NCBI RefSeq assembly: GCF_004770265.1
Contig: NZ_RQGQ01000016.1
Span: forward strand, 618,761 to 682,760
Reading direction: 5' to 3'
Length of the DNA stretch: 64,000 bases
Origin: Leptospira congkakensis
GTDB taxonomy: Bacteria; Spirochaetota; Leptospiria; Leptospirales; Leptospiraceae
Position 1 is the stretch's first letter. Each line of letters opens with the position of its first letter. The translations under genes and the position numbers were made by a program. Below are positions 28,334-38,767 of this stretch, in pieces. The notes beneath the pieces are model-generated. The model was not told the origin of the DNA. It made no database searches and worked only from the letters and a program-made list of their open reading frames with translations.

Positions 28334-28755
28334 CACTATTGGAAGTTGTTGCCTTTCCGGTTCTTTTCATTTGGTTTGTGGGACTCCTTCTCACTCTGTT
28401 CCGGAGAGATTTGGAATCTCATTGGAAGTTTTTTTTCTTTCTCGTGTTTTGTTTTTATTTGGTCCAATTCTTTCCTGAATTTTGGGAAGGGGTAGCGCGT
28501 TGGAAGGAAAATCCTAAAGCTGAGGTTCTCCTTTGGATTTCCGCTATGGGAAATTCTATCTACGTGTTTTTATTCTTTTTGTGGCCTCTTGTTCTCATTC
28601 GAATTTATTATTCCGCATCCAATAACTTAAGTAAAACCTTGATCCCTGCACTTGCTTATGGGACGGTTCTGTATTGGGCTTTATTTTTTCTTTGGACTAT
28701 GTACTCCAAAGAGTTCAATGGTTGGCTTCATCAAATTTTCACAATAAGTAAATAA
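28330..28755 (+). CDS. Small membrane protein, four TM segments
   Basis: 141-aa protein made of four hydrophobic stretches (about 3-22, 32-50, 70-95 and 108-128) separated by short charged loops, with a region EFWEGVARWKENPKAE between the second and third. No family is recognised. It starts in an ATGA overlap with pdxA and precedes the DegT gene by 12 bases, so it is in the same operon. Confidence 0.75.
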   Translation: MTLLEVVAFPVLFIWFVGLLLTLFRRDLESHWKFFFFLVFCFYLVQFFPEFWEGVARWKENPKAEVLLWISAMGNSIYVFLFFLWPLVLIRIYYSASNNLSKTLIPALAYGTVLYWALFFLWTMYSKEFNGWLHQIFTISK

Positions 28756-28767
28756 AAAGGGCATACA

Positions 28768-29889
28768 ATGGCAGTTCCATTTATAGATATCAAAAGATTT
28801 GAACCAGGATTTTTGGACACCTGGAATGAAAAAGTAAAGTCCATGTCCGTAAACGCACAGTTTATCGGTGGAAACGAAGTTACCGATTTGGAAACAAATC
28901 TTGCTACTTGGGCAGAAACAAAGTATGCCGTTGGTTGTGCCAATGGAACCGATGCTTTACAATTGGCCCTTCGTGCAGTTGGTGTGGGTCGTGGTGATAA
29001 AGTTTTGTTACCGGATTCAACATTTTGGGCAACCTTTGAAGCGGTTGTGAATGTGGGTGGTGATCCTTACACGATTGATACCAATCCCGTTGACTTACAA
29101 ATGGATTTCCAAGTGTTCCAAGAGGCAGTCGAAAAAGTAAAACCAAAGGCTGCTCTTGTGGTTCATTTGTATGGTTGGGGAACGGCAAAAATTGCAGAAC
29201 TTCGTAAGTTCTGCAAAGAAAAAAATGTAGCTCTCATTGAAGACGGAGCTCAGTGTTTTGGCGTGAAACACAATGGGAAGTCTTTATACAAAGATGCTCT
29301 TATCTCCACTACTTCCTTTTATCCTGCAAAGGTGTTAGGTGCTGCTGGTGATGGTGGTGCTGTATTTACAAATGATGAAGAGTTATCTATCGTGACTCGC
29401 CGCCTTGTCAACCACGGAAGAACTTCACATTACGAACATGGACTTGTGGGTTGGAACTCAAGACTTGACTCACTGCAAGCTGCCTTTTTAAACTTATCTT
29501 TGAAACACTTACAAGCTAGGATTGATTCTCGAAAAAATTCTCAAAACGTATACTATAAAGAACTACCAGGTTTAGGGATTGGGGCCATCCAACCACCGAA
29601 TGGATATGAGGAAAACGGATACTGTAACGTGACTTTGGTGGATCCTGAAATTCGCCCAAAAATTGAAGCAGTCCTCAAAGACAAAGGGATTGGGTTTGGA
29701 AATATCTATCCTGGGGCGATGTCTGACCAACCAGGTGCGAAACCATACTTAATCGAAAGATTTGGAAAAGATGGAAATGCTCGTAGGATTTCCAAATCCG
29801 TTCTGAATTTTCCTCTGTTTGCTTATATGACAAATTCAGAGCTTGATGAAGTATTTAGTGCAATTAAGGCTTATAACGCTAACAAATAA
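28768..29889 (+). CDS. DegT/DnrJ/EryC1/StrS-family PLP aminotransferase
   Basis: 373-aa fold-type I aminotransferase for nucleotide-linked keto-sugars. The family starts [14 protein letters not shown] and contains [15 protein letters not shown], the DGAQCFG region and the PLP-lysine motif [16 protein letters not shown]. In Leptospira such enzymes help build amino-sugars for the O-antigen or for protein glycans, but no sugar cluster is here, so the substrate is unknown. It shares its stop with the next start (TAATG). Confidence 0.9.
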   Translation: MAVPFIDIKRFEPGFLDTWNEKVKSMSVNAQFIGGNEVTDLETNLATWAETKYAVGCANGTDALQLALRAVGVGRGDKVLLPDSTFWATFEAVVNVGGDPYTIDTNPVDLQMDFQVFQEAVEKVKPKAALVVHLYGWGTAKIAELRKFCKEKNVALIEDGAQCFGVKHNGKSLYKDALISTTSFYPAKVLGAAGDGGAVFTNDEELSIVTRRLVNHGRTSHYEHGLVGWNSRLDSLQAAFLNLSLKHLQARIDSRKNSQNVYYKELPGLGIGAIQPPNGYEENGYCNVTLVDPEIRPKIEAVLKDKGIGFGNIYPGAMSDQPGAKPYLIERFGKDGNARRISKSVLNFPLFAYMTNSELDEVFSAIKAYNANK

Positions 29890-30656
29890 TGGAAAAGTTT
29901 AGAGTCGGAGTTTTTCTATTTTTTTTACTCATCTTGGCGGTGTTAACTTTTAGTTTATCGAAGAGTTGGCGCCTCTATGACGATGGGTATGAGGTCACAG
30001 TAGAAACTCCCGAATCTAAAGAAAAAGACAATAGTCCCGAACCATCGGATACTTTGGATTTAGAAGATGGGAACGGAAAGATCTATTGGAAACAATACTT
30101 CATTTACCCACATGGACTTGTCACTGAGTCTGGTGGGTTTGGTCCCGACGGGATTTTATCACACGCCAGGAATTTATACTCTATCAACTTAAAAGATGGA
30201 AAAGTTCAAAAACTTTTTCCTCATGATGTTTACATTTGGGATTTTTTTGTGGGAGATTTTGCAAAAAAATCCGTTTCGAATACAATTGATGATCCCAAAG
30301 AAGATGTTTTATCCCTAGAGAAAAAAATCATCATCCTTGCTGTGACTGAAGATAGTAATTTGGATGGAGTCCTTAATTCTAAAGATCATAAACTGGTTTA
30401 TCTTTTTGATCCTGAAACAAGTGGACTCAGCCGTATACTTCCTTTAGAATTCCATTTCCGAAAATTGGTATATAATTCTGCGAAAAATCACCTAACTTTG
30501 ATTTTGGGGAAAAATCCTGATAAACAAATCAACAAACGCAAAAAACTCCCTGAACCAGAAATCAAACTTCATATTTTTGATTATGATGTGAATTCTGCCA
30601 AAGGGGTTTTGAGTGGATCTTTAGAGGCGATGGTCGCACCAACATCCAATCCTTAA
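29889..30656 (+). CDS. Membrane-anchored protein with an EF-hand-like loop
   Basis: 255 aa with an uncleaved-type N-terminal hydrophobic anchor (about 6-24), an acidic linker (about 38-60) and an extracytoplasmic domain. Residues 155-166, DSNLDGVLNSKD, fit the 12-residue EF-hand/dockerin loop pattern D-x-N-x-D-G-x-L-x-x-x-D, suggesting calcium binding. The rest is beta-rich and unfamiliar. It is the last gene of the bactofilin-pdxA-DegT series and overlaps DegT by one base. Confidence 0.78.
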   Translation: MEKFRVGVFLFFLLILAVLTFSLSKSWRLYDDGYEVTVETPESKEKDNSPEPSDTLDLEDGNGKIYWKQYFIYPHGLVTESGGFGPDGILSHARNLYSINLKDGKVQKLFPHDVYIWDFFVGDFAKKSVSNTIDDPKEDVLSLEKKIIILAVTEDSNLDGVLNSKDHKLVYLFDPETSGLSRILPLEFHFRKLVYNSAKNHLTLILGKNPDKQINKRKKLPEPEIKLHIFDYDVNSAKGVLSGSLEAMVAPTSNP

Positions 30657-30684
30657 TTGGAAAAAATCCAAAATGCATAACTTT

Positions 30685-31521
30685 TTATAATTGGCCAATA
30701 TTGTCTAAGTTGAAAAGTACTCCGAACTGAAAACCAACTTGATCAAATGATTCCGACGGGAATGCGCTTGATTTTAACATCCGTTTCATACCATAAACTT
30801 CTAACATCAATCCAAACTCTGGTGTGATATGATAATTGAATCCAGAGGCAAGCCTTCCACTATAACCAATTCCAGAAACCATTGAACTATATAAAAAATT
30901 GCTGTTGTTGGTATAAGAACGATATGATGTTCTAAAATTTACTAACCCTAGTTCGATTCCTACATATGGATCAAATTTTGATTTAGAGAGTATGTGATAA
31001 TTGAGTCCTAAACCATAAATTTTATCTTCGTAAAAAGTATAGGATGTGGGTAATACTTCTAGATATGGACTATATCCATTTGGATTTGTACGATCAGCAG
31101 AGATGAATTGGTTTAACCGTTTGCCATTTACTGTGTTGTTGGATAGAGATGCTGTGAATCCGATATGATCTGTAATTCCATATTCAACCACAACTCTTTC
31201 TGTTCTGCCTGTATAGATTTTACTTTCAGGCAAAGGAATTCCGTTGGGAACATTTATACCGCCGATAAAACGTTTCGGAAGGACTCCCCAGTCGGCTTGT
31301 GTTTTGAGAGAGTTTTGGAGTGAAGTTTCGCGTTTTAGCAAACTACCTCCTGTAAAAATAATATCTCCACCTGCCAATTGTAAATAGAATCCACCTTTGT
31401 AAAACCCGCTATAAATTTCTCTTTTGGGAGCTGGTGTGGTTTGGGAAAAAACTGATACTGTAAGTCCAGTAAAAAGGAATAAAATACTGAAAAGGTAACT
31501 GAGGTTAGTAGCAAATTTCAT
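30685..31521 (-). CDS. Outer-membrane beta-barrel protein, 278 aa
   Basis: A signal peptide (MKFATNLSYLFSILFLFTGLTVSVFSQ) is followed by alternating amphipathic strands with many Tyr, Gly, Asn and Phe residues and an aromatic-rich end, the pattern of a small outer-membrane barrel. The exact family is not recognised. It sits behind the sucA terminator and has a near-consensus promoter whose -10 box is only nine bases from the ATG. Confidence 0.8.
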   Translation of the reverse strand: MKFATNLSYLFSILFLFTGLTVSVFSQTTPAPKREIYSGFYKGGFYLQLAGGDIIFTGGSLLKRETSLQNSLKTQADWGVLPKRFIGGINVPNGIPLPESKIYTGRTERVVVEYGITDHIGFTASLSNNTVNGKRLNQFISADRTNPNGYSPYLEVLPTSYTFYEDKIYGLGLNYHILSKSKFDPYVGIELGLVNFRTSYRSYTNNSNFLYSSMVSGIGYSGRLASGFNYHITPEFGLMLEVYGMKRMLKSSAFPSESFDQVGFQFGVLFNLDNIGQL

Positions 31522-31530
31522 TGTTAGGAG

Positions 31531-31559
31531 ATTCTAACGACTGCTTAATGAACTGTCAA
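31531..31559 (-). promoter_or_regulatory. Near-consensus sigma70 promoter of the outer-membrane protein gene
   Basis: On the minus strand TTGACA (31559-31554), a 17-base spacer and TAGAAT (31536-31531) match the sigma70 consensus in 11 of 12 positions. The -10 box ends nine bases before the ATG, so the message would have a leader of only about one to three bases. No Shine-Dalgarno sequence lies between them. Confidence 0.65.
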
Positions 31560-31611
31560 ATGCAAAATTCAATGAATTTGCTTTATTCTAAATTAGGAAT
31601 AGTCAATGTAG

Positions 31612-31645
31612 AAATAAAAAAACCTTGAGATTTCTCCCAAGGTTT
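31612..31645 (-). terminator. Intrinsic terminator of the sucB-lpd-sucA operon
   Basis: On the minus strand AAACCTTG (31645-31638) and CAAGGTTT (31627-31620) form a perfect 8-bp stem, with an extra inner GAGA/TCTC pairing possible. It is followed by TTTTTATTT (31619-31611). It lies 41 bases after the sucA stop and before the outer-membrane protein promoter. Confidence 0.8.
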
Positions 31646-31685
31646 ATCATTACAACAATATATTTGTAGTTAGATGTTTTATTTT

Positions 31686-34454
31686 TTAAGACAAAGCATC
31701 CTTTACTAAATCTTCTTGTTCTTTTAAGTGTGTGACTACGTGACCACAAGCAGGGCTTGGGAACTCGGAACGACCTGCGTAGTGGAGGCGTTTGTTCTCA
31801 GGCATCACAGCTTCAATTCGATCCCGAACAAAGAACCAAGCACCTTGGTTTTTCGGCTCTTCTTGTACCCATACAAATTTTTTCAGTTTTCCATAACTTG
31901 TAATCATTTGTTTGATATGGTTTTCTGGGAATGGATAAAGTTGTTCAATACGAACAACAGCTACGTTTTCCAGTTTTTGGGCATCTATGGCTTTGCGTAA
32001 GTCATAGTAAACTTTTCCAGAACAGAAAAGTAACTTCTCTACTTTTTCTGGTTTTGCTACTGGATCCGGAAGGATCTTTCTGAAGGCACCGGTTGTGATA
32101 TCTTCCAAACTAGAGGCCGCATCTTTCAAACGAAGGAGTGACTTCGGTGTCATGATGATGAGTGGTTTTCTAAAACTTTGTAAGATTTGACGACGTAAGA
32201 TATGGAAGTACTGCGCCGGTGTGGTTAGGTTTGCCACTTGGATATTGTCCAAAGCACAAAGTTGGAGGAAACGTTCAAGTCTTGCAGACGAGTGTTCCGG
32301 ACCTTGTCCTTCGTATCCATGAGGGAGTAAACAAACAAGACCAGACATCCTTTGCCATTTGATTTCCGAACTGGAAATGAACTGATCAAAGATCACCTGT
32401 GCGTTGTTTGCAAAGTCACCAAACTGCGCTTCCCAGATCACAAGGCTATTTGGATCAGCAAGGGAATATCCATATTCAAATCCGAGACAAGAATACTCAG
32501 AAAGGGAAGAGTTCACGATATCGATCTTTGCTTGTTTCTCGCTAATGTGATTGAGAAGAGTGAGTTTTTTTCCGTTCACAATGTCCGAGAGAGTGGCATG
32601 TCTGTGAGAAAAAGTTCCTCTTTGTGCATCTTGTCCTCCGAGACGAATCGGAAATCCATTTTCCAAAATGGAACCAAAAGAAAGTGATTCTGCAAAACCC
32701 CAATCGATCGGAAGTTCTCCCGCACCCATCTTTTTACGGTCTTCTAAAACTTTGATGTGTTTGGGGTTCGCCGTATATCCTTCGGGAAGAGTTGTGACTG
32801 CTTTGACAATCCCACCTAATTGTTGTTGGAGGAGTTGTGTGTGGACATCGGAATCCAGAGGTTCTTTTGTGTATCTTGACCAAACACCACCGAGTGTGTC
32901 TACGGTAATGCGGGTGTCTTTTTCCTTTGCTTGTTGGAAAGAGTCTTCAAGTCCTTGCGCAATTCCATCTTTTATAAATTGAATTTCTTCCTGAGTGATG
33001 TCACCACGTTGCAACAATTTCTCTTCATAAATTTTGATGGTTTTCGGATGTTTTTTGATGATATCATACATCTGTGGTTGTGTGAAGGTTGGTTCATCCG
33101 TTTCGTTATGTCCAAGCCTTCTGTAACAGATAAGATCGATGATCACATCTTTTTTGAATTTTTGACGGTATTCTAACGCCAGTTTTGTGACTCGGTAAGT
33201 TGCTTCTGGATCATCTCCATTCACATGGAAAATGGGAACTTGGAAACCTTTGGCAAGGTCAGTAGCATACAAAGTAGATCTAGATTCGCTAGGTAGAGTG
33301 GTGAATCCAATTTGGTTATTGATCACGATATGGAAAGTTCCCCCAACCGTATAACCATCTAGGTTCATCATGTTGAGAGTTTCTGCCACCACACCTTGTC
33401 CGGCAAAGGCGGCATCTCCATGGATAGCCACTGGCATAAACTTGGAACGGTCTACGTCTTTTGCCATTTCTTGGCGGGCACGAACCGATCCAAAGATGAC
33501 TGGGTCTACGGCTTCTAAGTGAGAAGGGTTGAAGGCAAGGGAGAGTTTGACTTCTTTTCCGTAATGGGTCATGACATTGTTGGAATACCCAAGATGGTAT
33601 TTAACATCCGCATAACCAAGTTGGCCTGGGTTTAGTTTTTCTTCGAACTCAGCAAAGATAAGGCCCGCCGGTTTACGAATGATATTCACAAGAACATTGA
33701 GTCGTCCCCGGTGTGCCATACCAATCACAAGAGCATCCATTTTATGGCCACCCGCTTCTTCCACAAGGGTATCAAGCATAGGGATCATGGTTTCCCCACC
33801 TTCGAGAGAAAAACGTTTTTTCCCTACGAATTTTTTTGCGAGGAAGTTTTCAAAACTATCAGCTTGGTAAAGTTTTTCAAACAAACGTAATGCGGTCTTT
33901 TTGCTGATAGGTTCGTTATTTGCCAGTGGTTCCATTCGGTCTTGTAACCACTCTCTTTCCTCATCATTGACAAGGTAGTAGTGCTCACAGCCAATCGAAC
34001 CACAGTAAGTTTTTTCAAACCAATCAATCACATCTTTTAGTTTTGCTTTGCCAAGATTGACGACACCAGAATCCACTTCTGTTTCTAAGTCGCTGGATTT
34101 TAGGGCTTTGACTTTGAGATCGATGAATTCGCGGTTGGGTTTGTTGATTCCGAGTGGGTCAAGGTTTGCCGCTAAGTGCCCTTGTCTTCTGTAGGCATTG
34201 AGAAGGTTGATGATACCGAAGTCGCTGAGTGAAGAACCTTTTCGGTGTTCGGTGGATGCGTAGTTTACATATCCATTTCCGTTAAACCCATTTCCGTTGG
34301 ATCCATTACTGGATACGGATGTTCTTTCAAGTTCTCCAAAAAAGTCGATCCAGTCTTTTGAGAGACTTTGTGGATCTTCTTTGAATTGTTTGTAATACTC
34401 TTCCAATAATACGACGTTATCGCCGTATAAACTCATCATCTGGTCGGTTGTCAT
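31686..34454 (-). CDS. sucA: 2-oxoglutarate dehydrogenase E1 component
   Basis: Thiamin-diphosphate enzyme that decarboxylates 2-oxoglutarate and passes the succinyl group to E2. At 922 aa the length is typical. Visible features are the N-terminal E2-binding segment, LDPLG near residue 100, [26 protein letters not shown] of the ThDP fold and [13 protein letters not shown]. It is the last gene of a sucB-lpd-sucA operon, 34 bases after lpd, unlike the usual sucA-first order. The Asn/Gly-rich stretch at about 53-65 is a linker. Confidence 0.97.
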   Translation of the reverse strand: MTTDQMMSLYGDNVVLLEEYYKQFKEDPQSLSKDWIDFFGELERTSVSSNGSNGNGFNGNGYVNYASTEHRKGSSLSDFGIINLLNAYRRQGHLAANLDPLGINKPNREFIDLKVKALKSSDLETEVDSGVVNLGKAKLKDVIDWFEKTYCGSIGCEHYYLVNDEEREWLQDRMEPLANNEPISKKTALRLFEKLYQADSFENFLAKKFVGKKRFSLEGGETMIPMLDTLVEEAGGHKMDALVIGMAHRGRLNVLVNIIRKPAGLIFAEFEEKLNPGQLGYADVKYHLGYSNNVMTHYGKEVKLSLAFNPSHLEAVDPVIFGSVRARQEMAKDVDRSKFMPVAIHGDAAFAGQGVVAETLNMMNLDGYTVGGTFHIVINNQIGFTTLPSESRSTLYATDLAKGFQVPIFHVNGDDPEATYRVTKLALEYRQKFKKDVIIDLICYRRLGHNETDEPTFTQPQMYDIIKKHPKTIKIYEEKLLQRGDITQEEIQFIKDGIAQGLEDSFQQAKEKDTRITVDTLGGVWSRYTKEPLDSDVHTQLLQQQLGGIVKAVTTLPEGYTANPKHIKVLEDRKKMGAGELPIDWGFAESLSFGSILENGFPIRLGGQDAQRGTFSHRHATLSDIVNGKKLTLLNHISEKQAKIDIVNSSLSEYSCLGFEYGYSLADPNSLVIWEAQFGDFANNAQVIFDQFISSSEIKWQRMSGLVCLLPHGYEGQGPEHSSARLERFLQLCALDNIQVANLTTPAQYFHILRRQILQSFRKPLIIMTPKSLLRLKDAASSLEDITTGAFRKILPDPVAKPEKVEKLLFCSGKVYYDLRKAIDAQKLENVAVVRIEQLYPFPENHIKQMITSYGKLKKFVWVQEEPKNQGAWFFVRDRIEAVMPENKRLHYAGRSEFPSPACGHVVTHLKEQEDLVKDALS

Positions 34455-34488
34455 ATACTCTCCCTAAAACAACAAAACAACAGTTAAA

Positions 34489-35895
34489 TTACGAATGGAT
34501 GGACCATTTCGCATCAGCATCCATCGCCGCTTCCCGAAGGACTTCGGAAAGAGTGGGGTGGGCATGTGTAGAACGAGCAATGTCTTCCGCACTGGCACCA
34601 AATTCAAAAGCAATCGCTGCTTCTGCGATCATGTCCGAGGCTCTTGGGCCTACGATATAAACTCCAAGAAGTTTATCCGTTTTTTTGTCAGCGATGACTT
34701 TGACTTGTCCATCCGTTTCGTTCATGGCTTTGGCACGAGCGTTGGGTTTGAACATGTACTTACCTACTTTGTATTCGATACCTTTGGCTTTGAGTTCTTC
34801 TTCGCCTTGTCCCACCCAAGCCACTTCGGGCCAAGTGTAAACAATCCAAGGGATGGCTTTGTAATTCACATGGCCATATTTACCACAAATGAGTTCGGCA
34901 ACGGCAATCCCTTCGTCTTCAGCTTTGTGAGCAAGCATCGGGCCATCTACCACATCCCCAATGGCATAGATATTCGGAATATTGGTTTGGAATTTGTTAA
35001 GTTCTACTTTGACACGACCACGGTCTGTCATCTCGATTCCAATTTCTTTGGCACCGAGTCCGTCTGTGTTCGGGCGGCGACCAATGGAAACAAGAACCTT
35101 GTCTCCTTCGAGAATGGTTTTTTTGCCGTCTTTGCCTTCGATTTCTACTTCTACTTTTTTGCCTTTTACCTTCGCACCATGCACTTTGGTTTCAAATAGA
35201 AAGTTGATCCCCTGTTGGGTTAACAATCGTTCCGCTAGGCTTGCAATGGCTTGGTCAGCCGTTCCGAAAAGACGCGGCATGAGTTCCACTACCGTGACTT
35301 TCGCACCAAGTCGTAACCAAACTGATCCGAGTTCGAGGCCAATCACTCCTGCCCCGACAATGATAAGGTGTTCTGGAACAGAATCCAATCCAATGGCATG
35401 GTCAGAGGTGATGATGTTTTTTCCATCCACAGGAAGGGGAGGAATTTCAATCGGAGTGGAACCGGAAGCAATGATGATGTTTGTTCCCGAGATGGATTCT
35501 TTTTTTCCATCTTCTGCAGTAATAGAAACTTCTGTTTTAGAAACAAAACTAGCATGACCCAAATAACGAGTGATTTTGTTTTTTTTCATCAGGTAGTCGA
35601 CACCGGATGTCACTTCACTCACCACTTTGTCTTTACGAGCCATCATCTTAGCGATGTCGATTTTTACATCTTTCACAGAGATTCCGTGATCCGCTAATTT
35701 ATGTTTTGTTTTGTGATATTCTTCAGAAGAATCGAGAAGGGCTTTAGAAGGAATACAACCCACGTTGAGACAAGTCCCACCGAGAGTTTTTCTTTTTTCA
35801 ATGATGGCTACTTTTTTACCAAGTTGAGCAGCACGAACGGCCGCCACATACCCACCAGGACCTGCACCAATGACAATGATATCGTATTGTTCCAT
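34489..35895 (-). CDS. lpdA: Dihydrolipoyl dehydrogenase (E3)
   Basis: FAD disulfide oxidoreductase that re-oxidises the lipoyl group of E2 with NAD+. The FAD motif [10 protein letters not shown] (10-19), the redox pair [13 protein letters not shown] with C42 and C47, the NAD motif [13 protein letters not shown] and the C-terminal His-Glu site HAHPTLSE (H446, E451) are all visible. The 468 aa is standard. It lies between sucB and sucA with 6 and 34 bases of spacing and so probably serves this complex. Confidence 0.97.
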   Translation of the reverse strand: MEQYDIIVIGAGPGGYVAAVRAAQLGKKVAIIEKRKTLGGTCLNVGCIPSKALLDSSEEYHKTKHKLADHGISVKDVKIDIAKMMARKDKVVSEVTSGVDYLMKKNKITRYLGHASFVSKTEVSITAEDGKKESISGTNIIIASGSTPIEIPPLPVDGKNIITSDHAIGLDSVPEHLIIVGAGVIGLELGSVWLRLGAKVTVVELMPRLFGTADQAIASLAERLLTQQGINFLFETKVHGAKVKGKKVEVEIEGKDGKKTILEGDKVLVSIGRRPNTDGLGAKEIGIEMTDRGRVKVELNKFQTNIPNIYAIGDVVDGPMLAHKAEDEGIAVAELICGKYGHVNYKAIPWIVYTWPEVAWVGQGEEELKAKGIEYKVGKYMFKPNARAKAMNETDGQVKVIADKKTDKLLGVYIVGPRASDMIAEAAIAFEFGASAEDIARSTHAHPTLSEVLREAAMDADAKWSIHS

Positions 35896-35901
35896 ATATC
35901 C

Positions 35902-37125
35902 TTATACCTCAAAGAGGAGTCTAGTTGGGTCCTCTACCATTTCTTTGATCTTCACAAGGAACTGCACCGCTTCTTTTCCATCCACGATTCTGTGGTCGTA
36001 AGAAAGAGCGAGATACATCATAGGACGAATGACAATTTGGTCATTCACAACTACCGCGCGTTTGACGATATTGTGCATTCCGAGAATTCCCGATTGTGGA
36101 GGGTTTAGAATTGGAGTCGACATCATCGATCCATACACACCACCGTTGGAGATGGAGAAAGTTCCCCCTTCCATATCTTCGAGAGAAATCTTACCGTCTT
36201 TCACTTTCCCGGCAAGTCTTGCGATCTCTTGTTCCACACCAGCAAAGCTGAGTAGGTCTGCGTTACGAACAATCGGAACCACAAGACCTTTTGGTCCACC
36301 CACAGCCACTCCGATATCATAGAAGTTTTTGTAGACGATGTCTGTTCCGCGAATCTCTGCATTGATGGCAGGATAAGCTTTGAGTGCGGCCACCACTGCT
36401 TTGGTAAAAAGTGACATGAACCCAAGACCCACACCGTGAGTTTCTTTGAACTTGTCTTTGTATTTATTACGAAGGTCCATAATCGGAGACATATCCACTT
36501 CGTTGAAAGTGGTAAGGATGGCAGCTGTATGTTGTGCACTTACCAATCGATTAGCAATCGTTTGGCGAAGTTTTGTCATCGGCACAACGGTTTCTCTTGG
36601 ACCGGCATTTGCCGAAACCACAACCGCTTTTGGAATCTCTGGACTTGCCGCCTTAGGAGCAGAGGCACTGGCGCCACCTTTTTCCATAAAAAGGATCACA
36701 TCTTCTTTTGTGATTTGTCCGTTGCGACCGGTACCTGTAATTTTGGATGCGTCTAACTTATTTTCTTCGATGAGTTTGCGAGCCGCAGGAGGAAGTTCCT
36801 CATTCACTTTGCCCGTGTTAGGTTGGGCACTTGCAACTTCTGTTTTCGGAGCGGGAGCGCTGGAACTAGCAGGAGCCGCTGCAACAGCACCTTCTTCAAT
36901 GATACCCATGATATCACGCACGTGAACCACATCCCCCACCTTTTTGGCGATGGATTTCAAAACCCCGGATGTGGGAGCAGGAATCTCTAATGAGACTTTG
37001 TCTGTTTCTAAAATAGCGAGCACTTCGTCTACTTTTACAGCATCGCCTTCTTTTTTGGTCCAAGCACTGATAGTCGCTTCGGTTACGGATTCCCCCATCT
37101 CGGGGACTTTGATTTCTATTGCCAT
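35902..37125 (-). CDS. sucB: Dihydrolipoyl succinyltransferase (E2) of 2-oxoglutarate dehydrogenase
   Basis: Order of domains: one lipoyl domain with the lipoylated lysine in ETDKVSL (K43), an Ala/Pro-rich linker (about 80-100), a peripheral-subunit-binding domain ([21 protein letters not shown]), a second linker and the catalytic domain ending in [10 protein letters not shown] with H378 and D382. The 407-aa length is standard. AAGGA precedes the ATG. It is the first gene of the operon; the promoter must lie in the 157-base gap facing the gamma-carbonic-anhydrase-like gene. Confidence 0.97.
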   Translation of the reverse strand: MAIEIKVPEMGESVTEATISAWTKKEGDAVKVDEVLAILETDKVSLEIPAPTSGVLKSIAKKVGDVVHVRDIMGIIEEGAVAAAPASSSAPAPKTEVASAQPNTGKVNEELPPAARKLIEENKLDASKITGTGRNGQITKEDVILFMEKGGASASAPKAASPEIPKAVVVSANAGPRETVVPMTKLRQTIANRLVSAQHTAAILTTFNEVDMSPIMDLRNKYKDKFKETHGVGLGFMSLFTKAVVAALKAYPAINAEIRGTDIVYKNFYDIGVAVGGPKGLVVPIVRNADLLSFAGVEQEIARLAGKVKDGKISLEDMEGGTFSISNGGVYGSMMSTPILNPPQSGILGMHNIVKRAVVVNDQIVIRPMMYLALSYDHRIVDGKEAVQFLVKIKEMVEDPTRLLFEV

Positions 37126-37282
37126 GAAATGTTCCTTAGCAGGTTTTTAGAGAAAAATAGCGTTTTTGAGGAGTGAGATCCCATTTGAATCTAAGACTAC
37201 CGTAACTTGTCGGAAGGTTAAAACGCAAGCGGAAAAAACGAAAAGGCCTTGAGTTTGTGCCTGTTCGCCTGTGCTTAGAACT

Positions 37283-37816
37283 ATGATCCGTTCTTTTCAA
37301 GGCCATACACCTTCTATCCACCCTACGGCCTGGGTGGCACCTTCTGCTGACATAATGGGCAAAGTTTCGATCGGCGAAGAGTCGTCTATTTGGTTCCAAT
37401 GCGTACTCCGTGGTGACGTAAATACCATCACCATTGGCAAACATGTGAACATCCAAGACATGACTTTGGTACATGTGGCAAGAGATCTGTTTCCCGTCAC
37501 CATCGGGGATTATGTATCCATCGGCCATCATGCCACCATCCATGGTTGTGTTTTGCGGGATCATAGTTTTGTGGGGATGGGAGCCATGCTTATGGATGAT
37601 GTGGAGATTGGGGAATGGTCTTTTGTGGGCGCCGGTTCCCTCGTTCCTCCTGGGAAAAAAATCCCGCCAGGAGTTCTCATTATGGGTAGTCCTGCCAAAA
37701 TCATCCGCGACATCACAGACAAGGATCGGGAAATCATCACCCGCACCGCAAACAACTACGCGAAGTATAAAGAAAACTATCGCAGTGAAGGCATTGGGGG
37801 CACATCCCTTTCCTAA
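37283..37816 (+). CDS. Gamma-carbonic-anhydrase-like hexapeptide-repeat protein
   Basis: 177-aa left-handed beta-helix protein with hexapeptide repeats. Metal-ligand-like histidines appear in [20 protein letters not shown], as in the YrdA/CaiE gamma-class family. Carbonic-anhydrase activity in this group is variable and unproven here. The ATG at 37283 is preferred to a GTG at 37271. The 3' end overlaps a perfect palindrome whose loop contains the stop codon. Confidence 0.9.
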   Translation: MIRSFQGHTPSIHPTAWVAPSADIMGKVSIGEESSIWFQCVLRGDVNTITIGKHVNIQDMTLVHVARDLFPVTIGDYVSIGHHATIHGCVLRDHSFVGMGAMLMDDVEIGEWSFVGAGSLVPPGKKIPPGVLIMGSPAKIIRDITDKDREIITRTANNYAKYKENYRSEGIGGTSLS

Positions 37817-37890
37817 CGGAAAGGGACCGCGCTATCCGCTCCAATCTTATCGCATCCTGCGATAAGGATTTCCGCTTCTATCCCTTGTGC
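37806..37890 (+). repeat. Structured palindromic element at the edge of the accessory region
   Basis: Two hairpins in 85 bases. The first is CCCTTTCC (37806-37813) / GGAAAGGG (37818-37825) with the gene's stop codon in the 4-base loop. The second is CTTATCGCA (37846-37854) / TGCGATAAG (37858-37866), 9 bp with a 3-base loop, extendable through AAT/ATT. AAGGGA (37821-37826) and TCCCTT (37881-37886) close the whole element, and the flanks share a TATCC/TTCCGCTT theme. No T-tract follows, so it is not a plain terminator. It looks like a REP-type or mobile palindromic unit; family unverified. Confidence 0.6.
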
Positions 37891-38008
37891 GGGAACGAAT
37901 TTTCATCATAGATTCCCTTGGTTTGGTTTTATAACGATCACCTAACTTAGTATTGAGTATATTCTAAGAGAGGAAGTCAATAGAAACTTGGTTGTCTGAT
38001 TTTTGTTT

Positions 38009-38764
38009 CTATAAGATTCCATAATGATCTAAATGGATGAATATATCTTTTTGTACGAGTCCAAAAAATCCATGGAAAACAAGAAAGGGGGCATAGGGGT
38101 ATAAAACAAATATTGAACTTCTGCCTAACCAGAAACTTGAAAACAGGGACAATATAGTACTTTCTGAATTGATTTGATCCGGTTCCGAGAGGGAAAACTC
38201 AAAAGTTTTATTGTTATAGGATAATTCCAGATTTTTGCAAGTGTGGATAGAATACTGGCTCGGTGTTCCCATCTGCCTATAAGTTTTTCTGAAATGACAA
38301 TTGGCACCTGAGGTTTCCAATGTTGTATCATGCCGATTCAGACCGAAGAACAATTCGTGATACCCTTTGATCCTTGTGTAATAAGGAATTAGATTTGTTG
38401 ATGTTATTTTTAACGAGCCGACATATTCTCCCTTAGGTATTTGGATATCGATAAAATCACCATCAATCGTTTCGTGAAAAGTATATTGTGGTTCGAATTT
38501 ATAATTTTCTGATTGGAACGAATTGTATTCCTGTAAACCCAAACTAATTTCTGTTTTAGAATTTTTGAAATTGTTTAGTTTTATTCTTATGAATCGATCC
38601 TTCTCATTTTTGGCTTCAGGTTTCTGTTTGTTTAGATTAATTGTATCATTTGTAGAACAATTCATAATAAAAAATGTCAAAATAAAGATCGGAACTAAAC
38701 TTTTCAATTTGATGTTTCTATGGTTTGCACTGAATATTAAAACAAACTGTGTTAACGGAACCAA
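38009..38764 (-). CDS. Lipoprotein of unknown function, about 250 aa
   Basis: The protein has the hydrophobic core LVPIFILTFFIMNC with a lipobox-like cysteine. From the ATG at 38764 the signal would be unusually long (36 residues); a TTG at 38707 gives a more normal 17. The ATG lies three bases after the preceding gene's stop, which favours coupling from there. The mature part is beta-rich with no recognised domain. It shares an operon with the following upstream gene and lies in an AT-rich accessory stretch. Confidence 0.68.
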   Translation of the reverse strand: MVPLTQFVLIFSANHRNIKLKSLVPIFILTFFIMNCSTNDTINLNKQKPEAKNEKDRFIRIKLNNFKNSKTEISLGLQEYNSFQSENYKFEPQYTFHETIDGDFIDIQIPKGEYVGSLKITSTNLIPYYTRIKGYHELFFGLNRHDTTLETSGANCHFRKTYRQMGTPSQYSIHTCKNLELSYNNKTFEFSLSEPDQINSESTILSLFSSFWLGRSSIFVLYPYAPFLVFHGFFGLVQKDIFIHLDHYGIL

Positions 38765-38767
38765 TTG

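Noticed and set aside
37806..37890. Integron attC site
   Set aside because: The required GTTRRRY end after the palindrome is missing and no integrase is near, so the attC pattern does not hold.
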